Assembly (NCBI GenBank): GCA_021773395.1
Contig: JAJFKB010000002.1
Span: 372,001 to 436,000 of the forward strand
Direction of reading: 5' to 3'
Length of the DNA stretch: 64,000 nt
Source of the DNA: Gammaproteobacteria bacterium
GTDB taxonomy: Bacteria; Pseudomonadota; Gammaproteobacteria; Pseudomonadales; IMCC2047
This document shows, in pieces, positions 10,305-18,173 of the stretch. The number at the start of each line of letters is the position of its first letter. Position 1 is the stretch's first letter. Both the position numbers and the translations under genes were made by a program. Under the pieces are notes generated by a model that searched no databases, had not been told where the DNA came from, and saw only the letters and a list, made by a program, of their open reading frames with translations.

Positions 10305-10691
10305 AAATCGATATCTTTAAACAAGTTTATCGACAACACATGTTGCCAAGCTCGGTAACGTTGACATCAATTATAACACTTAAACGGCAAGAAATTGGCA
10401 ACATTTAAACCGCCCGCCAGAATCACTTCCGGGAGCACCCCACTGCTTGTTTTGAAGGCTAGTCTAATGAGTTTAGGTATGCAGCTTCGCTCAAGCGCCT
10501 GAAACGCCCGAGCGTCTTAAAAAATTCTTCAATATTTATATAAAAATAAATTGTTGTATCCACCTATAATATCGAATGCTCGCTTATGTCATGACCGGCC
10601 TGCTCACCTACCACCCCGCAGCTAAAAGTAGAGAAAGGTGACTGAAAGAGACTCGCCTCCTTCGGTCACGTTTTTCTCACCTGCCCGACCT
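10305..10691. promoter_or_regulatory. Intergenic region upstream of the AraC gene
   Basis: The region holds a perfect -10 hexamer TATAAT on the minus strand (10370-10375) without a good -35, as expected for an activator-dependent promoter. A 9-bp inverted repeat, TGTTGCCAA (10341-10349) and TTGGCAACA (10395-10403), brackets it. Near 10637-10676 an imperfect GTGAC/GTCAC hairpin follows the PQQ dehydrogenase and could act as a weak terminator. No gene is seen. Confidence 0.35.
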
Positions 10692-12815
10692 CTATCGATA
10701 GGGCCGTACAGTATCTCCTGTCTCCTGAGCGTATCTCACTCTATCCAGGATATACTCTCTGACATTTTCCACATCACCCTCATCGAGTTCTGCTTTGAAA
10801 GAAACCATTCCCCTGCTTTCGAGTACGCCGCCCAACACCACTGACTTCCACGCCTCCGGAGAGCCGATGAACCCGGAAAAACGAAGATCGGGAACTACGC
10901 CACCACCAATCGCGCCAGCCCCATGGCAAACCACGCAATATCTGTCGTACACCTCATATCCCTTGCGGATTGATTCAGCATCTCCGGTTGACTTGTGAGC
11001 CTGCAGTTGCAATGGAGGTCTGTCATCAGCAGGGAGTTGTGCTTTACCGCCCATTTTGAAAACCAGCAATCGACTTTTGTTGACAGCGTAACCCAAGGCA
11101 GAGTCCTGAGTAAGCACACCCGTCATCAACGGCATGATCCCTCCCCAGCCAACATTTACTGCCACATATTGTTCGCCACCAATCTTGTAGCTGATCGGCG
11201 CCGCGACAATGCCACCCTGGGCATTGAATCGCCACAGCAAGCTTCCATCTTTAGCGTTATAAGCATTGAAATAGCCGGTCGCAGCACCCTGGAATACCAG
11301 GTCACCTTCGGTAGAGAGCACACCTCCGTTCCATACTCCCGGGTAATTTACTCGCCAGATATCTTTTCCGGTGGTCAGATCTTTTGCCACCAATGAACCG
11401 AAGGTGGCCTCTTTCACTGCTTTGATAACAGCTGGGTCATCCGGTAATCCAGCAGCCTTAGTGTCTACACCCAGATTAACTGCCAGCCTTGACGGAGATT
11501 GCTCGTTCTCAGCCAGATACGGAAATGCGCTTTCCTGAGTGGGCAAGAAAAGAACGTTTGTTTTCGGATTTAAAGACATCGAATGCCAGTTGTGTCCGCC
11601 CATCCAGGAGGGCTTAACCAATGCAGGCTTGCCCGTCTTCCAGTACTCAGCCTCCGGATTAACCACGGGACGACCAGACTCCAAATCGACATGGGAGGCC
11701 CAGGTGACATCCACAAATTTGTCCGCTGAAATCAGTTTGCCGTTGGTGCGATCAATAATGTACAGAAAGCCATTTTTGGGCGCCTGTATAGCAACCTTGG
11801 TTTGTTTCCCATCGATGTCCAGCTCTGCCAACATAATGGGCTGAGTAGCGGTATAGTCCCAGGCTTCTCCTGGAGTAGTCTGGTAGTGCCACTTGTACTC
11901 GCCCGAATCTGCATCTACGCTCACGATGGAGGAGAGAAACAGGTTGTCTCCGCCGCCAGGAGAGCGGATATTAGGGTTCCAGGGGGAGCCATTTCCGACA
12001 CCAAAAAGAAGACTGTTCGTATCAGGATCATAAACAATTGAATCCCAGGCAGTCCCGCCTCTATCAATCTGAGTCTCTGTTTCCGACCATGTCTCTCTCA
12101 TCATCTCCAGCGGCTCAACACCATCAGTATCACCACTTAATGGAGGGACCGTATAAAAGCGCCATACCCGCTTTCCGGTCTTGGCATCATATGCCGACAC
12201 ATAGCCTTGCACACCGTATTCAGCACCGCCATTTCCAATATAGACCTTGCCTCTTGCCACTCTGGGCGCACCGGTAATGGTGTAATTCTTGGACGTATCA
12301 ACAGTATTAACGCTCCACAATTTAGCACCAGATTTTGCGTCTAATGCGATCAGCCTGCCATCCAGTGTGGCCTGAAAAACCGTACCATCCGAGTAGGCCA
12401 ACCCCCTTGTAACAGCGCCACAGCAACCTTTGACGCCGGTGGATTTAGGCACCTTGGGATCGAACTCCCACAACACCTCTCCTGTGGTCGCCGACAGCGC
12501 GTGTACGTGGTTCCATGCCGAAGTAGTGTAAACAACCCCGCCGATCATCAAGGGGGTAGCTTCCTGACCGCGGCTCTCCGGCAAATCGAAGTACCAGGCG
12601 AGGCTCAGATTAGCCACGTTCATATTGTTGATATCCGACAACGGTGAGTAGCGTTGCTCATAGTAATCGTTCCCATGAAGCTTCCACTCAACAACATCCA
12701 CTGAAACCGCCCCGTCATTGTCAGATGGCTGACCAAAGGCGTTGAACACTGAGCAGATGGATACCAGCCCGGCTACTATATATGGCATCGAAACAGATCT
12801 ATTTATTATTCTCAT
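10692..12815 (-). CDS. PQQ-dependent quinohemoprotein alcohol dehydrogenase
   Basis: A periplasmic type II alcohol dehydrogenase of 707 residues: an eight-bladed PQQ propeller followed by a cytochrome c domain. After a signal peptide (MRIINRSVSMPYIVAGLVSI) the propeller shows the vicinal-cysteine motif KGCCGAV, GNGSPWNPNIRSPGGGDN and W-docking repeats. The C-terminal domain has the haem motif CVVCH (Cys627, Cys630, His631) and a likely axial Met670 in ESRGMVSF. Such enzymes oxidise primary or secondary alcohols and pass electrons to the respiratory chain. It is the last enzyme gene downstream of alkB and the rubredoxins, where it would oxidise the alcohol made by AlkB or one reaching the periplasm. 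Substrate is not determined. Confidence 0.92.
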   Translation of the reverse strand: MRIINRSVSMPYIVAGLVSICSVFNAFGQPSDNDGAVSVDVVEWKLHGNDYYEQRYSPLSDINNMNVANLSLAWYFDLPESRGQEATPLMIGGVVYTTSAWNHVHALSATTGEVLWEFDPKVPKSTGVKGCCGAVTRGLAYSDGTVFQATLDGRLIALDAKSGAKLWSVNTVDTSKNYTITGAPRVARGKVYIGNGGAEYGVQGYVSAYDAKTGKRVWRFYTVPPLSGDTDGVEPLEMMRETWSETETQIDRGGTAWDSIVYDPDTNSLLFGVGNGSPWNPNIRSPGGGDNLFLSSIVSVDADSGEYKWHYQTTPGEAWDYTATQPIMLAELDIDGKQTKVAIQAPKNGFLYIIDRTNGKLISADKFVDVTWASHVDLESGRPVVNPEAEYWKTGKPALVKPSWMGGHNWHSMSLNPKTNVLFLPTQESAFPYLAENEQSPSRLAVNLGVDTKAAGLPDDPAVIKAVKEATFGSLVAKDLTTGKDIWRVNYPGVWNGGVLSTEGDLVFQGAATGYFNAYNAKDGSLLWRFNAQGGIVAAPISYKIGGEQYVAVNVGWGGIMPLMTGVLTQDSALGYAVNKSRLLVFKMGGKAQLPADDRPPLQLQAHKSTGDAESIRKGYEVYDRYCVVCHGAGAIGGGVVPDLRFSGFIGSPEAWKSVVLGGVLESRGMVSFKAELDEGDVENVREYILDRVRYAQETGDTVRPYR

Positions 12816-12827
12816 GATATTAGTCGC

Positions 12828-12992
12828 TCACAATGCTTCCATAAAATCAGATTTAGGCGCACTACAGTCGTAGCACGTCCACGAATCCGGAATATCTTCC
12901 CACTTAGTACCCGGAGGTATATTGTCGTTGGGAAGGCCTTCGCCTTCATCGTAGATAAATCCACATACAATACATTCGTATTTCTTAGACAT
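12828..12992 (-). CDS. Rubredoxin (second, AlkG2-like)
   Basis: A 54-residue iron protein too short for ordinary gene calling. The four iron ligands are in CIVCGFIYDEGEG and CYDCSAPKSDF; the middle reads PPGTKWEDIPDSW, typical of rubredoxins. The second site lacks the extra arginine that marks electron-transfer-incompetent AlkG1 forms, so this is probably the functional donor to AlkB. It starts 11 nt after the first rubredoxin and ends 12 nt before the PQQ dehydrogenase start, within the alkB operon. No rubredoxin reductase gene is in the window, so that must be supplied from elsewhere. Confidence 0.88.
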   Translation of the reverse strand: MSKKYECIVCGFIYDEGEGLPNDNIPPGTKWEDIPDSWTCYDCSAPKSDFMEAL

Positions 12993-13003
12993 TGCTCTTA
13001 TAC

Positions 13004-13177
13004 CTACTTCTCATCTTCTATTTTTATAAAATCCACTTTATCCCGGACTGAACAAGAGGGACACGACCAATCCTCAGGAATAGCGACCCATTCAGTACCG
13101 GCATCAAAACCTTCGAACTCATCTCCTTGCTGTTCGTTGTAGATGTATCCACAACAAGGACATTGATACTTACTCAT
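13004..13177 (-). CDS. Rubredoxin (first, overlapping alkB)
   Basis: A 57-residue rubredoxin starting MSKYQCPCCGYIYNEQQGDE and closing its iron site with CPSCSVRDKVDF. I start it at 13177, where ATG overlaps the alkB stop (ATGAGTAAG), so translation is coupled. The open frame extends 15 codons further but into alkB. The charged SVRDK segment after the second CxxC, in place of the usual GxxK, recalls the AlkG1/AlkF class, which often cannot transfer electrons to AlkB. A pair of rubredoxins next to alkB mirrors the alkFG arrangement of the GPo1 alk operon. Confidence 0.88.
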   Translation of the reverse strand: MSKYQCPCCGYIYNEQQGDEFEGFDAGTEWVAIPEDWSCPSCSVRDKVDFIKIEDEK

Positions 13178-14360
13178 GGTTTGCCACCTCTGCTGCGCCA
13201 TATTTTTTATAAAGCTCTTCACGCTTGGAAGGTTCTACATTGACTTTGGTTATATCACCGCCGTACTGCTCTAAAACGCGATGATCCATAACTTTACGCC
13301 ACAAAAACGGGAAATACGCCAATGTAAAACACCCGGCATAACCGCTAGGAAGCTCGGGCGCATCATCGCTTCGCAACACCTGATAGCGTCGCGTTGGACG
13401 AGAATGATGATCAGAATGGCGCTGCAAATGAAACGTCATCAGATTTGAAAAGATGTGATCGGCATTCCAGGAGTGTTCCGGGCGCGCTCTTTCATAGCGA
13501 CCATCGGGTTGTTTCTGACGCAACAATCCGTAGTGCTCAATGTAGTTGGATGATGACAGGAACTGCCAACCCCACAGAGTGGAGATAATAATGAAAGGTA
13601 CTACACTCCATCCCAATAGATATATAGCGGCACCGCACATCAGAAAGGTGACGTAAAAAGACTGCAGAATCTGGTTTTCAAAGCTGAAAATGGATTTGTG
13701 TTTTCTTCTCAGGCGCTCATTTTCATCACGAAATGCCCGATAAAACGCGCCCGGAATCTCTCTCAGAATAAATTTATAAAGCGTCTCGCCCATCCTGGCA
13801 GATGCAGGGTCTTCAGGGGTTGCTACATCTTTATGGTGACCGCGATTATGTTCCGCTGAAAAGTGACCGTACGCAGGTACCGCCAAAACCAACTTTGCAA
13901 GATTCTTCTCGAGGGTGTTGGTTTTGTGCCCCAGCTCATGTCCTACTACAAGCGCCAAACCGTTTGTCAGTGCTACACCGAGCGTCACACCAAGGTAATC
14001 CCATGATCCTTGAGCGTGGGTGGCGACCCACCAGGCACAATAGATCCAGGTTACGTAGAAAAAAGGAACCGACAAAAATGTAAGCCATTTATAATATGGG
14101 TCATTTTCGATTTCGTCCGACCAGGCGTCCGAGTAATTGCGATCATCCCGTCCCAGCACAAAATCTCCGACAGGGATAAACACATACCACAAAATAGGCG
14201 TTAACCAGGCATACAGAGCATTAGCTGTAGTTTGATAAAGCTGCACACCAATTATTGGCGTGATGGTAATCAGTAACGGTAACCACCATAAATAGCGGAA
14301 ATTGTCTTTGGTTTTTAGTCTTTCAGTGGATTTTGAGAGAGTATCATCTGCCATGTTCAT
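13170..14360 (-). CDS. alkB: Alkane 1-monooxygenase AlkB, GPo1-like
   Basis: An integral-membrane di-iron hydroxylase of 396 residues. All histidine boxes are present: HELGHK (residues 141-146), EHNRGHHKDVATPEDP, NYIEHYGL and LQRHSDHHSRPTRRYQ. Six hydrophobic segments fit the family. Trp58 in TPILWYVFIP aligns with Trp55 of the Pseudomonas putida GPo1 enzyme, the residue known to restrict that enzyme to medium-chain substrates. GPo1 AlkB also epoxidises terminal alkenes. AGG lies 8 nt before the second in-frame ATG (14354), so the first two residues may not be translated. Downstream lie two rubredoxins and a PQQ dehydrogenase; upstream lies a direct repeat typical of AraC-type activators. Its setting in a styrene-oxide-isomerase cluster raises the possibility that the natural substrate is an alkene or arylalkene. 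Confidence 0.95.
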   Translation of the reverse strand: MNMADDTLSKSTERLKTKDNFRYLWWLPLLITITPIIGVQLYQTTANALYAWLTPILWYVFIPVGDFVLGRDDRNYSDAWSDEIENDPYYKWLTFLSVPFFYVTWIYCAWWVATHAQGSWDYLGVTLGVALTNGLALVVGHELGHKTNTLEKNLAKLVLAVPAYGHFSAEHNRGHHKDVATPEDPASARMGETLYKFILREIPGAFYRAFRDENERLRRKHKSIFSFENQILQSFYVTFLMCGAAIYLLGWSVVPFIIISTLWGWQFLSSSNYIEHYGLLRQKQPDGRYERARPEHSWNADHIFSNLMTFHLQRHSDHHSRPTRRYQVLRSDDAPELPSGYAGCFTLAYFPFLWRKVMDHRVLEQYGGDITKVNVEPSKREELYKKYGAAEVANHE

Positions 14361-15236
14361 TACCTATTTTTTATAAAAATAATAGAGGTTAAGAAAATAG
14401 TCTCTTTAACGAGACAGATCTATCACGTTTGCGAACAGGCTATCCATTTTGCGAAGATATTTTTTCGGCGCGTCAGTTTAACTTCGAGTTGAACAGATAA
14501 AAGTGGAATTTTCTGGCGACCTTTATTCAAAGAGCCGTTATGAAAAAAAACATACATTGGGGCCAAACCAGTCTGAATCTAAAGGTGGCATATACGGTCA
14601 TTAAATAGAGCTAATTCTTTAATGAAAATAACGGGTAATCCCGCATGTGTTTATTTTGTTTTTTTGAAGGTGAAGGGATTACAAATTAACCGGGGACGGG
14701 CGGCGACGAGAGATGAATCTTGGCGTTAATAGAAATCCGTATCCCTCTCGGCTATGGCCAAAGCAGGAAGACTACAACGTTCACCAAGTTGCGCGGGAAA
14801 ATCTTACCAAACGGCTACGCAGCCCAACCCCTCGTGTAGTAACACGAGAGTGGGTAGTTCGTCTGCTGATCCGGGATACCGCAGAAACTTCAGATTCGCT
14901 CCATCAATATGGAGAGCACCCGACTCCGCCGTGGAATTATCGTACATCAGTATCGCTTTAACTCCCTCACGCAAGAATTGTCATGTTCGAAATTATATCC
15001 ATTGCCATACTGCTGTGCATACTCATCAAAGGAAAACGCTACGAGAACCCTGTTCCTTTATGATAATAGGTAATATTTACTGGGTTAATATCGCCTGCCT
15101 GGTCACGACACCTAAGCAGGCACAGTCAGAGAAGAGCAGGCTCAACGAACGGGTGTACCTTACCATCGCCCAGGCACATACTTGATATACAACTGGCCGA
15201 GATTGATGGATGGTAACCGCCTCTAGTTGCGCCCTC
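14361..15236. other. 876-nt intergenic region between the monooxygenase gene and alkB
   Basis: Apart from the direct repeat next to alkB I see no gene here. Plus-strand open frames at 14713-14961 and 14754-15185 have no family resemblance, no good ribosome site and odd composition (many Ser, Arg, Thr). A short hairpin, CTCGTGT-agta-ACACGAG, lies at about 14831-14848. The length implies that alkB has its own promoter and that this may once have held another gene. Confidence 0.4.
14420..14455 (-). promoter_or_regulatory. 16-bp direct repeat upstream of alkB, probable AraC-type activator site
   Basis: On the minus strand TTCGCAAAATGGATAG (14440-14455) is repeated as TTCGCAAACGTGATAG (14420-14435), 13 of 16 bases matching and 20 bp from start to start. 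Two direct half-sites about two helical turns apart are the usual binding pattern of AraC/XylS regulators. The repeat ends about 60 nt before the alkB start. Two AraC-family genes lie in the cluster. Confidence 0.55.
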
Positions 15237-16628
15237 TCACGCTTTCTTTGACGCCAACAGAGCTTCCATTTTTGGGACTGCTTGCTCCATCAGGGCGTTC
15301 ATCGCCTCAATATTCTTGGCCGTTTCTGGATCATCAAAATCCAGTAATGGGCTAAAGAGGTCGATACGTGACGCGTTGATCCATTTCACAACAGCCGGCT
15401 CAGTAAGCCAGACCAGCATATTTCTGGAATTGCCGATAAAGCAGCGAAGGTAGTCCTCATCTCTGTAGGGCATCGGAACCGGCTGTGTCAGCTCATTTTT
15501 CCTGTCCTCATCCGCTGCGACATTAGCCTCTACATTGCCGATAAAGCCAGCACTATAAACTTGTTGGCACATCCGTACGTTTTGTAGAGTGATTGTATTT
15601 CCGTCGAACACTTTCGTCAGTGGCATTTGAGGAAGTCCGTCCGCCGAGCAATCGACAAATACTGCATTTGGCGGTGTTTTGTGCGTGCCAGCGGAACATA
15701 TCATCTCTGTAGGCGACACTGACTCAAGATAGCCTTTACGTACAACATTTTTAATCCGGCGTAACTGCTCGAGCTCCACCGGAGTAAACGTGGCACAACG
15801 CCAACGGGTGGGTTTCACGGAGGAATCCATCCTCTTCACCAGCTCCTTGGACTCCAGCAGATCGAAAAAATTATCGTAGTCGGACGCTTCAAGTGCCGTA
15901 GTGAGCGCTCCAATTGCATACTGGGTACAAGGACCGCTGAATCTGCGATCTGGCTCGACGGTGAATCGGTCAAACATCCACGCGTCGGATGGCATGATCC
16001 AGGTGATGTTATCCGGGTTGCATCCATTACTTAGCAAGAAGAGGCAGGCGTCCATGCCGGTTTTTCCGGAACCCACGATAACGATGTTCTCGTACTTTGG
16101 CGCAACATTGGGTAACTCATTCACCGGTACCACTACTGAACCACCGCTGCTGCTATAGGTTGGCGGCCGAGTCGCGGGAACGGTGACATTCATGTACGTA
16201 CCATTGACGATCTTGCGTACCTGGAATTCATATTCAGTGCCGGAAACCAAATTTACAGCCGTGCCGTCTTCACGGTACTCGCACATTGGCAAATAGGTGA
16301 CTCTTCCTGAGGTGAGGAAACGCCTGCGCATCACGTTATCAAAATAGGCAAGACATTCACCACCGCTCGCCAGTTCATAACAGCCTTTGTTGAAACCGAT
16401 CTCGTCTACACGGTCACCACCGAGCTCAGTAGAGTTAACGCCGTAACACATCGAAGTCTGATGTAACCGCACAAATGGATAGGCGTAGTTCCAGTGTCCG
16501 CCTGGCTTAAAATTCTTGTCGACCATAACGATAGTAGCGTCGGTATGGGTAAGAATCTCATCGGCAAAGGCCATACCCATGGCGCCCGCACCGATAATCA
16601 AATAATCAGCTTTAATCTTGGAAATCAT
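15237..16628 (-). CDS. Flavin-containing monooxygenase-like FAD/NAD(P)-binding protein
   Basis: A 463-residue flavoprotein. The FAD Rossmann motif GAGAMG is at residues 13-18, followed by VDKNFKPGGHWNYAYPFVRL, a pattern seen in FMO/pyridine-nucleotide-disulfide-like proteins. A second dinucleotide motif, VIVGSGKTGMDA, lies near residue 185. It is not of the StyA type: it lacks that family's N-terminal sequence. The classic FMO fingerprint FxGxxxHxxxW is not evident either. It follows the DUF1329 gene on the same strand with a 99-nt gap. Related proteins occur near hydrocarbon and steroid genes, but no reaction can be assigned from sequence; oxygenation of a lipophilic intermediate is an inference. 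Confidence 0.7.
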   Translation of the reverse strand: MISKIKADYLIIGAGAMGMAFADEILTHTDATIVMVDKNFKPGGHWNYAYPFVRLHQTSMCYGVNSTELGGDRVDEIGFNKGCYELASGGECLAYFDNVMRRRFLTSGRVTYLPMCEYREDGTAVNLVSGTEYEFQVRKIVNGTYMNVTVPATRPPTYSSSGGSVVVPVNELPNVAPKYENIVIVGSGKTGMDACLFLLSNGCNPDNITWIMPSDAWMFDRFTVEPDRRFSGPCTQYAIGALTTALEASDYDNFFDLLESKELVKRMDSSVKPTRWRCATFTPVELEQLRRIKNVVRKGYLESVSPTEMICSAGTHKTPPNAVFVDCSADGLPQMPLTKVFDGNTITLQNVRMCQQVYSAGFIGNVEANVAADEDRKNELTQPVPMPYRDEDYLRCFIGNSRNMLVWLTEPAVVKWINASRIDLFSPLLDFDDPETAKNIEAMNALMEQAVPKMEALLASKKA

Positions 16629-16727
16629 TCAAATACTCCCGAATAGTAGATGGACTCAACAGCAGAGTTGATCCGGTAGAAGATGATTAGGAAACGCATC
16701 CGCTACTGAATCCATCCGGGTTAACTA

Positions 16728-18152
16728 TCACTCATAGTCCCGCAACAGATCGATATCGAACATTTCTTCCGTAACACGCTCTTCACGATCTTCCCAAACT
16801 GCGTCGGCAAAGAAGCCCCCAGTACGTTTGGTGGTGTGGTTATTGACGATTGCGAATCTCCACTGGGCATCACCCTCTGTAGGACGGAATGCGCGGCTAT
16901 CTTCCCAGGTGCGATAGACATTACCTCTTGGATCCCAGGTGGTGTGATACTGCATGTAGTACATCTCTTTATCTATCCAGGTGCGTCGTTTGGAGTACTG
17001 ATATTTTCCGGTCTTGTCAATAATGTCCAGAATCCATACCGGGCGAAGCTCCAACTCAAGGGAGGCGAAGTTACATTCGTCGTCGGTAAGCTTGCCGGGA
17101 TCATAGACATAACCGGTTTCAGGGATTGTGAGAATGAAGGTTTCACCGACCAGCTTGTACTCAAACGCATTGATGTCAGTTTTGCCCCAGTTGGCTCTCC
17201 AATCATCCCAAGTAATATCGAGACCCGAAGCCAATGGATCCTGGGCATCGGATCCCGCCATCACTCGTGTACGGCGCAGGCTTGGAATAAATACTTTGAA
17301 GTCATCTGCCTTACTATTGTCGGCATAGCGCTGACGAACACCTGCCAATCCACGAATATCAAAAGGCTCTTTAAAGAAAATCGAACCGCCCTCGATAAAC
17401 TCTTCTTTTCCGGAAACGTCACCTTCAGGCCCGACATTTTGTCGATTGTGATAGTGCCACCACCAGAGATCTGCCTTGTATTGCGCATCGAGCTTGCTAT
17501 CGGAAGTACACGCTCTGAAATGGATAGGCTCAAAGTTTAGCGTATCAGTGTTAACAGAGTGGGCAACGTATGACCAATTCAGCTCGAGACCATTCTTCGG
17601 ATGCAGAAAGGGTACCGAGGTGGCACCAGCGCCGGATAACAACGCGTAACTGCCATCTGGGTAGACCAGTTCACCCTTATCGTTAATCTTGATCTCTATC
17701 CCCTTCTCTTTCAGCTCCTTGGTACCCGCCAAATACCCCTTGTGCATATAGTAGGTATTACTGGGCACGATGGTGATCTCACCAATATTTCCCCAGCTGG
17801 AGGTGAGTTGGCTGTACGCTTCAGGAACCATGTACTCTTTCAACCAGGGATATTGCGAAATATTATCCTTGGTAATTTTCAGTCCCGGCTTCAGCTCTTC
17901 GGGAAGCTGAGCTTTACCCATCAAGTCGTAAGCATCGTACCCACGGAGATTGCGCCACTCCTCTGCGAGCTTGATAGCTTCCGGTTTGGAGATTTCCTCA
18001 ACCCACTTCTGATGGTCAGGGTTTCCTGATTGCTGGGCGAATTCTTTCCACGCCTCCAGTGCGCGATTTGTGTCTGCGCCGAATGCTACCGACGACGCTA
18101 GCGCGGTAATAAGTAACAATCCCTTTCTTGCTCTATATGTCTTCATGTCCAA
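16728..18152 (-). CDS. DUF1329 outer-membrane-associated protein
   Basis: A 474-residue secreted protein with a signal peptide (MDMKTYRARKGLLLITALAS, cleaved near AFGAD). The body has the DUF1329 pattern: YPDGSYALLSGAGATSVPFL, a repeated MAGSDAQDPLASGLDITWDD, and a closing section with RRTWIDKEMYYMQYHTTWDP. Family members have a beta-rich fold like the lipid-carrier LolA/LolB and nearly always neighbour a DUF1302 barrel, as here (21 nt apart). The pair is often found beside genes for steroid, alkane or terpene breakdown. Handling of a hydrophobic substrate at the outer membrane is the likely role, inferred from context. Confidence 0.88.
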   Translation of the reverse strand: MDMKTYRARKGLLLITALASSVAFGADTNRALEAWKEFAQQSGNPDHQKWVEEISKPEAIKLAEEWRNLRGYDAYDLMGKAQLPEELKPGLKITKDNISQYPWLKEYMVPEAYSQLTSSWGNIGEITIVPSNTYYMHKGYLAGTKELKEKGIEIKINDKGELVYPDGSYALLSGAGATSVPFLHPKNGLELNWSYVAHSVNTDTLNFEPIHFRACTSDSKLDAQYKADLWWWHYHNRQNVGPEGDVSGKEEFIEGGSIFFKEPFDIRGLAGVRQRYADNSKADDFKVFIPSLRRTRVMAGSDAQDPLASGLDITWDDWRANWGKTDINAFEYKLVGETFILTIPETGYVYDPGKLTDDECNFASLELELRPVWILDIIDKTGKYQYSKRRTWIDKEMYYMQYHTTWDPRGNVYRTWEDSRAFRPTEGDAQWRFAIVNNHTTKRTGGFFADAVWEDREERVTEEMFDIDLLRDYE

Positions 18153-18173
18153 TACCTCGAAATATTTATAACG

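Noticed and set aside
14831-14848. CTCGTGT/ACACGAG hairpin as a terminator or intron domain
   Set aside because: No T-run follows and no intron-encoded protein or domain V sequence is nearby.
14754-15185. 143-codon plus-strand frame in the alkB upstream gap
   Set aside because: No ribosome site, no family similarity and atypical composition; more likely noncoding.
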